DNA of 9,832 nt from Desulfomicrobium sp. (lineage in GTDB: Bacteria > Desulfobacterota > Desulfovibrionia > Desulfovibrionales > Desulfomicrobiaceae). Every line of letters begins with the position of its first letter. Within the stretch, counting starts at the first letter, position 1. The notes below the pieces were generated by a model, which did no database searches, was not told where the DNA came from, and saw only the letters and a list, made by a program, of their open reading frames with translations. This document shows, in pieces, positions 1 through 6,967 of this stretch. The DNA lies in the NCBI GenBank assembly GCA_003542385.1, contig DPKT01000173.1, forward strand, positions 369-10,200, read 5' to 3'. A program made the translations under genes and the position numbers.

Positions 1-353
1 AGGACGTGACCCTGGCCGAGATCCCGCTTCTGTGTGAGGCCGGGCTGGCCGGCGAGACGGACCTGGTGGCGACGGTCTTCTGCCCCGACGGCGTGCGCCA
101 TGAGCGCCTGCACGGCCGGGGCTGGTCCGAGGAACGCATCGCCGAGATCGACTCCTGGCAATGGTCCCAGGCCAGAAAGGTGCGCGCCGCGCATCTGGTC
201 ATCGACAACTCCGGCTCCCTGGACGAGCTGCGGACCCGAGCCGGGGCCATGCTCGGTGTGGTGCTCGGCATGCTGCGCGCCCGCTCCGAACGGGACATGG
301 AGACGTTGCGCGACCTCTTCGAACACCCAGACACCTTCGACGAAACGGACTGA
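1..353 (+). CDS. coaE: Dephospho-CoA kinase, C-terminal part (5' end outside window)
   Basis: This is the last enzyme of coenzyme A synthesis, which phosphorylates the 3'-hydroxyl of dephospho-CoA using ATP in the cytoplasm. The reading frame is open from the first base, and a GTG at position 6 is only an internal valine, so the start lies upstream. About 116 residues are visible against roughly 200 for the family. Visible family marks are the EIPLLCE segment (family form EIPLLFE), the Arg-rich lid (RHERLHGRGWSEERI), the WQWSQARKVRAA segment, and the typical ending HLVIDNSGSLDEL. The tail after this, about 45 residues with an acidic end, is somewhat long. In Desulfovibrio, CoaE can be the C-terminal half of a fusion with an RluA-type pseudouridine synthase; that part would be outside the window. 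The TGA at 351-353 is 2 nt before the rhomboid gene, so the two are probably cotranscribed. Confidence 0.9.
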   Translation, partial: DVTLAEIPLLCEAGLAGETDLVATVFCPDGVRHERLHGRGWSEERIAEIDSWQWSQARKVRAAHLVIDNSGSLDELRTRAGAMLGVVLGMLRARSERDMETLRDLFEHPDTFDETD

Positions 354-355
354 CC

Positions 356-1069
356 ATGCTCCCTCTGCGCGACAACATTCCTTCCCGGCACAAGCCGTAC
401 GTCATGTGGACCCTGCTCGGGGTCAACGTCATCGTGTTCCTGCTTTTCGTCGGCCTGTCGCCGGCCCAGGAATTCAAGCTCTTCCATCTTCTGGGCGTGG
501 TCCCGGCCCGCTTCTTCCACCCCGACTGGGCCATGTGGCAGGGCTACCCCGAAAACGCCTGGCTGCCGCTCTTCTCGCACATGTTCCTGCATTCGGGCTG
601 GCTGCACCTCATCGTCAACATGTGGACCCTGTGGATCTTCGGCGACAACGTCGAGGACGTCATGGGACCCGTGCGCTTCCCGATCTTCTACGTACTCTGC
701 GGACTGTGCGCGCTCGGCGTGCACATGGTCACGAGCCCGAATTCGACGGTGCCCGTCGTGGGCGCCTCGGGAGCCATCGCCGGGGTCATGGGCGCCTACT
801 TCTTCCTTTACCCCCACGCCAAGGTCGTGACCTTCCTGCCGGTGCTGATCATTCCCTTCATCTTCGAACTGCCGGCGGTCTTCTACCTCGGGGCGTGGTT
901 CCTGACCCAGGTCTTCTCGGGGATGCTCGCCCCGGCGGGCGGGGGAGGGGTGGCCTGGTGGGCGCACATCGGCGGGTTCGTGGCCGGCATGGTTCTGCTG
1001 CGCTTCTTCCGCGACGACTCGCGCTGCTACTACTGCTATCGCTCGGAATCGTTCAAGGAGTGGAAGTAG
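356..1069 (+). CDS. Rhomboid family intramembrane serine protease
   Basis: This 237-residue polytopic inner-membrane protein cleaves transmembrane substrates within the bilayer. The active-site serine is S138 in VVGASGAIAG (the GxSG motif), and the partner histidine is H204 in WWAHIGGFVAGM. The conserved HxxxN motif is H84/N88 in GWLHLIVNMW, followed by the usual WIFGDNVED loop. Hydrophobic stretches lie at about 19-34, 75-95, 108-125, 136-151, 156-185 and 205-216. A soluble loop rich in aromatic residues (about 36-70) precedes the HxxxN helix, as in bacterial and plastid rhomboids. The start ATG lies 2 nt after the coaE stop; the ribosome site is weak (GGA at 347-349). The C-terminal tail carries a CYYC pair (C224, C227) and is charged. 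The substrate cannot be told from sequence. The 95 nt that follow separate it from the suf operon. Confidence 0.93.
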   Translation: MLPLRDNIPSRHKPYVMWTLLGVNVIVFLLFVGLSPAQEFKLFHLLGVVPARFFHPDWAMWQGYPENAWLPLFSHMFLHSGWLHLIVNMWTLWIFGDNVEDVMGPVRFPIFYVLCGLCALGVHMVTSPNSTVPVVGASGAIAGVMGAYFFLYPHAKVVTFLPVLIIPFIFELPAVFYLGAWFLTQVFSGMLAPAGGGGVAWWAHIGGFVAGMVLLRFFRDDSRCYYCYRSESFKEWK

Positions 1070-1099
1070 GGCGGCTGGACATTTGGGGCCTCCTCCATT

Positions 1100-1118
1100 A
1101 AGCGCAATCTCTTGCCTT
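1100..1118 (+). promoter_or_regulatory. Imperfect inverted repeat upstream of sufCB, possible operator
   Basis: The arms AAG(C)GCAA and TTGCCTT, with one bulged C, flank a 4-nt centre (TCTC), about 50 nt before the sufC start. A TTGACG hexamer at 1117-1122 could act as a -35 box, but no convincing -10 follows at the right distance. Suf operons are often controlled by Rrf2-type Fe-S sensors binding palindromes near the promoter; assigning that role here is inference, and the repeat is short enough to be chance. Confidence 0.2.
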
Positions 1119-1164
1119 GACGCGCCCTCCGGGCCGCTCTTCATACCACCATAGGGATGCCAAT

Positions 1165-1932
1165 ATGCTTCAGATCGAAAACCTGCATGTCAGTATCGGC
1201 GAACGGGAAGTCCTCAAGGGGATCAACCTGAACATCGACGAAGGCGAAACCTTCATCCTCTTCGGCCCCAACGGGTCCGGCAAGACCACCCTGCTCATGA
1301 CCCTCATGGGCTTTTCCGGCTACACGGTCACGGCCGGCCGGATCGTCTTCAAGGGCACGGACATCACCGCCATGCCGACCTACGAGCGCGCGCGCCTGGG
1401 GATCGGCATGTCCTTCCAGCGGCCGCCGACCATCCACGGCCTCAAGACCCGGCATCTGGTCTCCATGTGCGCTCGCGGCCGAGAGGTGGACGTGGACGCC
1501 ATGGCCAAGACCGTCAATTTCGCTGATTTCCTGGAGCGCGACATCAACTCCGGCTTCTCCGGCGGCGAGATCAAGCGCTCGGAGCTGCTGCAGCTCATGG
1601 CCCAGAACCCGAGCCTCGTCCTCTTCGACGAGCCCGAGTCGGGCGTGGACCTCGAAAACATGGCCCTCATCGGCCACACGGCCCGGGCGCTGCTGGACGG
1701 CGCGGCCGAGCCCAAGCCGGACACCTGCATGCGCGACCTGCGCCGCAGCAACAAGACCTCCGGCCTGATCATCACCCACACGGGCTACATCCTCGACTAC
1801 GTCAACGCCGACCGCGGCCAGGTCATGTACAACGGCGTGCTGTGCTGCGACACTCGCCCCACGCGGCCGCGCGACATTCTGGATCACATCAGCAAGTACG
1901 GCTACAAGGAGTGCATCAGATGTCTGAACTGA
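1165..1932 (+). CDS. sufC: SufC-type Fe-S cluster assembly ATPase (minimal SUF system)
   Basis: This soluble ABC-type ATPase energises Fe-S cluster assembly on its SufB partner in the cytoplasm; it is not a transporter. Over 255 residues it shows Walker A GPNGSGKT (34-41), Q-loop Q85, signature FSGGE (131-135), Walker B LVLFDEP (151-157) with catalytic E156, and H-loop H205. The segment ESGVD(159-162 region) replaces the usual SufC DSGLD. About 20 extra residues (roughly 178-198, PKPDTCMRDLRRSNK) sit between the helical part and the H-loop. The C-terminal part is Cys-rich: C188, the pair C227-C228, and C250/C253 in KECIRCLN. The ATG at 1165 is chosen because AGGGA lies 7 nt upstream and MLQIENLHVS is the usual family beginning; the frame upstream is not conserved-looking. 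The stop overlaps the start of sufB by 13 nt, implying coupled translation. Confidence 0.94.
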   Translation: MLQIENLHVSIGEREVLKGINLNIDEGETFILFGPNGSGKTTLLMTLMGFSGYTVTAGRIVFKGTDITAMPTYERARLGIGMSFQRPPTIHGLKTRHLVSMCARGREVDVDAMAKTVNFADFLERDINSGFSGGEIKRSELLQLMAQNPSLVLFDEPESGVDLENMALIGHTARALLDGAAEPKPDTCMRDLRRSNKTSGLIITHTGYILDYVNADRGQVMYNGVLCCDTRPTRPRDILDHISKYGYKECIRCLN

Positions 1933-3101
1933 ACCAAACCCTGGTCGATCTGAACTCCTACGCCTTTTCCGGCCAGCAGAGCGCCGACCTGCCCGACCTG
2001 TCGACCCTGTCCGAAGACAGCAAGCGCGAGCTGCGTATGGTCGGCGTGGACGTGGACGCCGAAGAGCAGCGCGCCGGCACCTTCCTGCAGTTCGACCACT
2101 CCACGGTGCACTGCAGGACGTCCGCCAAGGGCGTGGAGGTGCTGGGCATCCGCCAGGCGCTCAAGAAGTACGACGGCCTGCCCGAGTACTTCTGGAAGGC
2201 CATGGACCCCGACAAGGACGAATTCACCCGCGCCGCGGCCCGCGAGGAGCTGCACGGCGGCTACTTCATCCGCACCGAGAAGGGCGCCAAGGTGGCCGAG
2301 CCGGTCCAGTCCTGCCTGTTCATCAAGGGTCAGAACGTGGGCCAGAACGTGCACAACATCGTGGTCGTGGAGGAGGACTCCGAGGTCCACATCATCACCG
2401 GCTGCGCCACGTCCCACGGCGTGACCTCGGCCCTGCACCTGGGCATCTCGGAATTCTACATCAAGAAGGGCGGCAAGCTGACCTTCACCATGGTCCACAA
2501 CTGGGGCGAGGACGTCGTGGTCCGGCCGCGCACCGTGGGCATCGTCGAGGAGCACGGCGTCCTGCAGAACAACTACGTTCTGCTGAAGAAGGTCAGGTCC
2601 GTGCAGTCCTACCCGACCATCCACCTGAACGGCGAGGGCGCGGTGGCGCGCTTCAACTCCGTCATCGTCACGCCCGAGGGCTCCCACGTGGACACGGGCA
2701 ACCGCATCGTGCTGAACGCCCCGAACACCCGCGGCGAGATCATCTCCCGCACCATCACCACCGGCGGCACCATCGTGGCCCGCGGAGAGATCATCGGCAA
2801 CGACGTGCCGGCCCGCGGACACCTGGAGTGCAAGGGCCTGATCCTCGGCGGCGGCATCATCCACGCCATCCCCGAGCTGCAGGGGCGCGTGCCCGGCGTG
2901 GAGCTGTCCCACGAGGCGGCCGTGGGCAAGATCGCCCAGGAGGAGATCGAGTACCTGATGGCCCGCGGCCTGGACGAGGACGAGGCCACCTCGACCATCG
3001 TGCGCGGGTTCCTGAACGTGGAGATCATGGGGCTGCCGCAGGAACTGCGGGAGTCCATCGACAGGACCATCGCCGAGCTGGACGCCGGCGACGCAATGTA
3101 G
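1920..3101 (+). CDS. sufB: SufB/SufD-family Fe-S scaffold protein (short form)
   Basis: This scaffold protein of the SUF machinery binds SufC and carries the nascent Fe-S cluster. At 393 residues it is shorter than E. coli SufB (495) and SufD (423), and it appears to be the only SufBD protein here, so it probably forms a homodimer with SufC; that is inference. The central part is the beta-helix of the family (about 130-300, with QNVHNIVVVEEDSEVHIITG). The C-terminal core has ECKGLILG with C304, which aligns with SufB Cys405 of E. coli, and VELSHEAAVGKI with H331-E332, matching the E. coli HE pair around Glu434. The ending ARGLDEDEATSTIVRGF is the classic family helix. The ATG at 1920 has AAGGAG at 1906-1911, 8 nt upstream, inside sufC. 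A terminator follows 16 nt after the stop. Confidence 0.93.
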   Translation: MSELNQTLVDLNSYAFSGQQSADLPDLSTLSEDSKRELRMVGVDVDAEEQRAGTFLQFDHSTVHCRTSAKGVEVLGIRQALKKYDGLPEYFWKAMDPDKDEFTRAAAREELHGGYFIRTEKGAKVAEPVQSCLFIKGQNVGQNVHNIVVVEEDSEVHIITGCATSHGVTSALHLGISEFYIKKGGKLTFTMVHNWGEDVVVRPRTVGIVEEHGVLQNNYVLLKKVRSVQSYPTIHLNGEGAVARFNSVIVTPEGSHVDTGNRIVLNAPNTRGEIISRTITTGGTIVARGEIIGNDVPARGHLECKGLILGGGIIHAIPELQGRVPGVELSHEAAVGKIAQEEIEYLMARGLDEDEATSTIVRGFLNVEIMGLPQELRESIDRTIAELDAGDAM

Positions 3102-3117
3102 GAGCTTGTCATCGACC

Positions 3118-3151
3118 GCAAGGGCCCGGCTTGTCCGGGCCTTTGCATTTT
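3118..3151 (+). terminator. Rho-independent terminator after sufB
   Basis: The left arm GCAAGGGCCCGG (3118-3129) pairs with CCGGGCCTTTGC (3135-3146), giving a 12-bp stem with a single G-U pair. The loop is 5 nt (CTTGT), and ATTTT follows the stem. It ends the sufCB transcript. The Shine-Dalgarno of the next gene starts at 3153, immediately after the T run. Confidence 0.9.
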
Positions 3152-3162
3152 CGGAGGTTCGC

Positions 3163-3615
3163 GTGCCGGGATACAAGGGACATCTCGTCGGCGGGGCGCT
3201 GACGGGCGCGGCGGTGCTGGGCGGGTTGATATGGAGCGGGACGTACGTCCCCGACATGCCGCAGATGGCCGTTCTCGGCGCCTTGGTGCTGCTGGGCAGC
3301 CTGTTTCCGGACGTGGACACGGACTCGCGCGGCCAGCACATCTTCTATCTGACCCTGGCGGTCCTGGACTTCGCCCTCATCGTGCAGGGGCACTACAAAT
3401 GGGCCGCGGTTCTCGGTTTCGCGGCCATGTTCCCCGCCATCGGCTCCCATCGCGGCTGGACCCACACCTGGTGGGCCATGCTCCTCATCCCCTTGCCCCT
3501 GGCCCTCTTCCCCATCTGGCTCTACGGCGCCTCACCCAGGTCCATGGCCCCGTTCTACGGCGCGGCCGTTGTCGGGTATTTCTCGCACCTGATGCTCGAC
3601 CGCAAGTGGAGCTGA
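3163..3615 (+). CDS. YdjM-like (DUF457/LexA-binding type) membrane metal-dependent hydrolase
   Basis: This is a 150-residue integral membrane protein of the YdjM/DUF457 family, annotated as inner-membrane metal-dependent hydrolases; the reaction is not established. The metal-ligand pattern is complete: H7 in YKGHLVGG, the acidic cluster FPDVDTD (D50, D52, D54), HRGWTHTWW (H96, H101) and SHLMLDR (H142, D146). Hydrophobic segments lie at about 10-26, 35-48, 60-75, 79-93, 104-121 and 129-143. The start is taken as the GTG at 3163 because GGAGG (3153-3157) lies 5 nt upstream. A longer in-frame start at 3106 would run translation through the terminator hairpin and adds a low-complexity, non-conserved leader. 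No clear promoter is visible between the terminator and this start, so its own promoter may lie within sufB or it may depend on read-through. Confidence 0.87.
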   Translation: MPGYKGHLVGGALTGAAVLGGLIWSGTYVPDMPQMAVLGALVLLGSLFPDVDTDSRGQHIFYLTLAVLDFALIVQGHYKWAAVLGFAAMFPAIGSHRGWTHTWWAMLLIPLPLALFPIWLYGASPRSMAPFYGAAVVGYFSHLMLDRKWS

Positions 3616-3649
3616 TGAGATCGGCGCTCGCCGGAGAGGTTTTGAGCCT

Positions 3650-3743
3650 TGGATTCTCGCCTCCCTGTCGGGCATACGTTCGAGGGTTTGACGAATCACC
3701 ACCGGCCCTGCCCCGATGTCATTCCCGCGAAGGCGGGAATCCA
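3650..3743. repeat. Short dispersed-repeat hairpin with a degenerate inverted partial copy
   Basis: The region between the convergent genes holds ATTCCCGCGAAGGCGGGAAT at 3721-3740: 8-bp perfect arms around GAAG, in the familiar context GTC-hairpin-CCATG. This resembles the common proteobacterial intergenic repeats, including the Neisseria dRS3 pattern ATTCCC-N8-GGGAAT. About 70 bp to the left, TGGATTCTCGCCT (3650-3662) matches the reverse complement of 3731-3743 at 12 of 13 bases, so the two ends are inverted relative to each other. The whole could be a decayed miniature element of about 94 bp. No transposase is nearby. The hairpin has no T run and is not a convincing terminator. The rest of 3616-3796 shows no gene. 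Confidence 0.7.
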
Positions 3744-3796
3744 TGCTTCTTCAGCACGACCGCGGCCTGCCGGGCGCATGTCGCCCCTTGTCCCCT

Positions 3797-6700
3797 TCAG
3801 CGCAGCTTCCTGCTTTTCGCCATTTCCTCCATGTCGCGCAGGTACCTGTCCGAACGGTCCAGGTAGAACGCCAGGGCCTTGGAGAAGTTCTTGCCCACCA
3901 ACCCGTCCACGAACATCTGGCTGATCTCCCGGTAGCGCTTGAGCACGTACTGGGAGCGCAGGAAGATGAGCCACTCCTCCTTGCTCATGTCCCGGGAGAT
4001 GATCTCCAGGGCCTTGGCCGCGCGCGGCTGGTAGAGCCAGAAGTACATGCAGTCCAGTGCGTTGACGATGAGCACCTTTTCCAGGTCGCGGGCCTCGTAG
4101 GAGATGGTCTCGATGAACATCTTGGGCGACTGCAGCATGTCCAGCACGTCCTCCTCGGGGAAGAGCACGTCCAGGCGGGCGAAGGCGTCGTACATGCCGA
4201 CCAGCTTGGCGCGATAGTCGGCCAGGCGGGTGCGGACGTTGTTGTGGCGGTCGCCCAGGCCCTCGATGATGGCCGCGACGCAATCGGAGGCGAACTTGGA
4301 GACGATGGCCGCCCATTTCTGCAGGATGTCCTCCACGCCCGTGACCATGGCCATGTGCATGACACCGGCCAGGGAGCTGTTGAACAGCACGGCCAGCGGG
4401 ATGGACAGGATGCTGCGGAAGAAGTTGGCCAGGATCACGGCGCGGGGCAGGCCGCGGAACGTGTTGTGGCTCGAGATGTAGATGCCGTTGGCCAGGGCCA
4501 TGGACGCGAAAAGCAGCATTGGGTCCGTGGCCGTGGTTACGCCGAAGGTCCGGTCCAGGATGATGGTCTTGACCAGAAGGTCCAGCAAAGGGACCGAGAA
4601 GCCCGTGAACAGCAGGTCGTCGGCGATTCGGCTCCAGCTGATCAGCGAATTCCACTGCACCAGGGGCGAGCGCCGCAGGCCCCCGCCGCCTAGCACGGCC
4701 TGCAGGACGTTGCGTACGCCCGTGATGCCGAACCAGATGAAGCTGCCCATATACGCCAGCACCCACCAGTCCTTGGTCAGGGCGAAGGTCAGGAAGGCCG
4801 GGATGAAACCGGCCAGGATCTTCAGCCCGTTCTTGAGGGCCGTGTTCATGTACTTGAGGGAGAGGGGCGCGGCCGTTTCACCGGTCTGCTCCGTGAGCCG
4901 CAGGCCGTTGTCGTGCTCCAGCTGAACGCCGCCCAGGGTGACGATGTTGCCCGGCCGCTTGGGGTGGATGTCGATGCGGTCCAGGAACCATTCCAGGTTT
5001 GTCCGGCAGCCGATGCGCTCCAGGCCCGGAATCCTGCGCACTGTCCGCAGTAGCGGGGTGTCGTCGGCCAGACAGTGGCAGCACGACCGCGTGTGCATCG
5101 TCATCCTGGCCGTGACGGGCAGGAGTTTGCGCTGACCGCCCTGGCTCAGGGCGATCTTCCGCGCGCGCTCGGGCAGGGTCTCAAGCACAACCACGCCCAT
5201 GCCGTACAGGTGTCGGGACTGCCCCGTGGAGCCGCTGCCGATGCGCGATCCCAGGGGACGGGACTTGTAGTGGCGGTGAAAGTTCTCGATGTCGAACAGG
5301 ATGTCGAGCAGCTTGTCCTTGCGGGCGTCCATGTCCGCAAGCTCCGTCTCGATCTCCGCGATGCGTGACAGGTCGTCCCTGCCGCACGCCAGGGCAAGCG
5401 TGTTGGACAGCACCAGCCGGTCCTCCTCGAAGGACCATATCACGGCGCGGATGGCGCGCTTCAGGGCGATGACGTTGTCCTCGTTCAGGGCCTTCTGCAG
5501 TTCGGCGATCTGGGCGCAGGTCCGTTCCGGGCTGATCAGGTCGACCGCGTCCCCTGGGCAGCCTTTCTGTCCGGTCGGGGGCAGGGACCATTTGCCCCTG
5601 GTCACGTCCTTGAGGTTGTAGAGTTCGATGTTGCTGACATGTCCCCGGCAATCGTAGAGGATTTCCAGGGCGTCAGCCGTCGACAGGTTGCTCAGGTTCA
5701 GGGTGAAGTGGGAGCTGGAGTGGAACTTGGCCAGCCTGGGCAGCAGTTCCCCGATGTGCAGGCGCAGCAGGTGCGGCACCTCGCCGGAGTCCTGGGGCAC
5801 CGTGGGGTCGTGCAGATCGGGGTTGCGGCAGGGCTGCAGGTAGCGCGAGATGAGCAGGTCCGAATCGATGGCGTTCAGGGCGTCGAGGCGCGTCTGCAGT
5901 TCGAAGCGGCGTTCAGGGGAGGCCTTGGCGTATTCCCGGGCCATGTGCCGCGCGGCGTCCTGCAGCCTGGGTTGCAGTCCGCTCTGGATGTATTTGGCCA
6001 GGTGCAGGAGCGACGGCTGGCCCGTACCGACAAAAGCCCGGAAGCCGACCTCGTCGAGCTCGTCCAGGATCAGGCCGAACTCCTCCTCCATGGCGGCGCG
6101 GTGGGTGCGGTTGTACGCCGCGAGGGCCTCGAAGACGTACTTCTGCTGGTAGGCCGAGATCTGGCGCCCTTCGTTCATGAAGGCGCGTACGGGCTGCTCC
6201 TCCAGAAAGTCCTGGAAGGACTTGGGGTCCGTGTAGCTTTGCGGCTCCCAGATGACGCGGACGTACTTGCCCCTGAAGCGCGAGGAGACCTCGATGCCGA
6301 TGCGGATGTGCATGTCCAGGATGCGCCCAGCTTCCAGCAGCTCTCTCGCCACCTCGGCGTCCACGTAGTTGTAGTAGACCACGGTCAGGAAGCGGATGCC
6401 CTTGATCCAGGCGTCCATGACCAGATGGGTCGGGGATTTCCGGCCCTTGGTGTTGGCGTCGTGCACGTGGTGGTCGAAGGCCAGCTGGTTCCACTCCTCG
6501 GGCATTTCCAGGAGGTGGTATTTCTCCAGTTCCGCCCGCACCACGCGGGGCTTGCCCGAGGAGGCCATGCGGAAGTCATGGGCCAGGCGCAGCTGGGCCC
6601 GCTCGTCGTCCTTGTGCCGGACCAGCTCCTTCATGATCTGCAGGAGGACGCGCGAGGTGTTCTTCTGCAGGTAGAACGTGTTCGAGAGCAGGATTTCGTC

Positions 6701-6949
6701 CCTGAGGGCGCGCAGGGCGCTGATACGGTCCGCGGCCTTGCCGCCCTCCAGGGAGCCCAGCAGGCTCGCGATGGCGTAGGCCACCCGCAGCACGCCGGGA
6801 GCGGCCATCTCCTTGATGCCGTGGGGATGCATGCAGCTGTCGATCAGCGAGCGGACGCTGGCCCGCTCCGCGGAGCGGTGCAGGACGTCGTTGACGATGC
6901 GCAGCAGCGTGGAGTCGTTGGCGTCGAAGAAGAAACGTGAATTCGCCAC
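3797..6949 (-). CDS. Large multi-domain membrane protein of unknown function, PHP-like N-terminal half
   Basis: I do not recognise this 1050-residue protein. Residues 1-150 look helical and soluble. From 159 there is DHHVHD, the D-x-H-x-H first motif of PHP phosphoesterases, then GIRFLTVVYYN (184-194) where PHP proteins have the TDH motif but the acid and histidine are missing, then IRIGIEVS (215-222) like the PHP Glu motif, and NIELYN (440-445). Residues 619-626 hold a Cys/His cluster (H619, C623, C624, H625, C626), with C648 nearby. About five membrane segments follow (roughly 707-725, 727-748, 776-797, 807-827, 838-867). The C-terminal 180 residues are soluble, helical and charged. Any catalysis is inference. 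The start is GTG with a weak GGA 7 nt before it, 18 nt after the response regulator stop, so the two genes form an operon. No terminator is evident downstream. Confidence 0.88.
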   Translation of the reverse strand: MANSRFFFDANDSTLLRIVNDVLHRSAERASVRSLIDSCMHPHGIKEMAAPGVLRVAYAIASLLGSLEGGKAADRISALRALRDEILLSNTFYLQKNTSRVLLQIMKELVRHKDDERAQLRLAHDFRMASSGKPRVVRAELEKYHLLEMPEEWNQLAFDHHVHDANTKGRKSPTHLVMDAWIKGIRFLTVVYYNYVDAEVARELLEAGRILDMHIRIGIEVSSRFRGKYVRVIWEPQSYTDPKSFQDFLEEQPVRAFMNEGRQISAYQQKYVFEALAAYNRTHRAAMEEEFGLILDELDEVGFRAFVGTGQPSLLHLAKYIQSGLQPRLQDAARHMAREYAKASPERRFELQTRLDALNAIDSDLLISRYLQPCRNPDLHDPTVPQDSGEVPHLLRLHIGELLPRLAKFHSSSHFTLNLSNLSTADALEILYDCRGHVSNIELYNLKDVTRGKWSLPPTGQKGCPGDAVDLISPERTCAQIAELQKALNEDNVIALKRAIRAVIWSFEEDRLVLSNTLALACGRDDLSRIAEIETELADMDARKDKLLDILFDIENFHRHYKSRPLGSRIGSGSTGQSRHLYGMGVVVLETLPERARKIALSQGGQRKLLPVTARMTMHTRSCCHCLADDTPLLRTVRRIPGLERIGCRTNLEWFLDRIDIHPKRPGNIVTLGGVQLEHDNGLRLTEQTGETAAPLSLKYMNTALKNGLKILAGFIPAFLTFALTKDWWVLAYMGSFIWFGITGVRNVLQAVLGGGGLRRSPLVQWNSLISWSRIADDLLFTGFSVPLLDLLVKTIILDRTFGVTTATDPMLLFASMALANGIYISSHNTFRGLPRAVILANFFRSILSIPLAVLFNSSLAGVMHMAMVTGVEDILQKWAAIVSKFASDCVAAIIEGLGDRHNNVRTRLADYRAKLVGMYDAFARLDVLFPEEDVLDMLQSPKMFIETISYEARDLEKVLIVNALDCMYFWLYQPRAAKALEIISRDMSKEEWLIFLRSQYVLKRYREISQMFVDGLVGKNFSKALAFYLDRSDRYLRDMEEMAKSRKLR

Positions 6950-6967
6950 GCGGGTTTCCGGTAGAGG

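Noticed and set aside
1117..1147. Sigma-70 promoter for sufCB starting from TTGACG at 1117-1122
   Set aside because: At spacings of 16-19 nt the best -10 candidates match only about half of the consensus, so the call would be guesswork.
1902..3341. A 479-codon open frame on the minus strand across sufB
   Set aside because: It mirrors sufB, shows repetitive Asp/His/Val/Leu composition typical of reverse-complement shadows, and has no recognisable motif.
3621..3643. Small hairpin plus TTTT after the hydrolase gene as a terminator
   Set aside because: The stem is only about 5 bp and the TTTT is separated from it by several bases, too weak to support.
3649..3924. Small open frames reading MDSRL and VIPAKAGIH peptides
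   Set aside because: These peptides are the usual translations of the intergenic hairpin repeat and do not indicate genes.
5639..6940. A 433-codon open frame on the plus strand, antisense to the large membrane protein
   Set aside because: It is a shadow produced by GC-rich codon use on the other strand; its translation is a Val/Gln/Leu/His/Gly-rich mixture with no domain, and the minus-strand gene is convincing.
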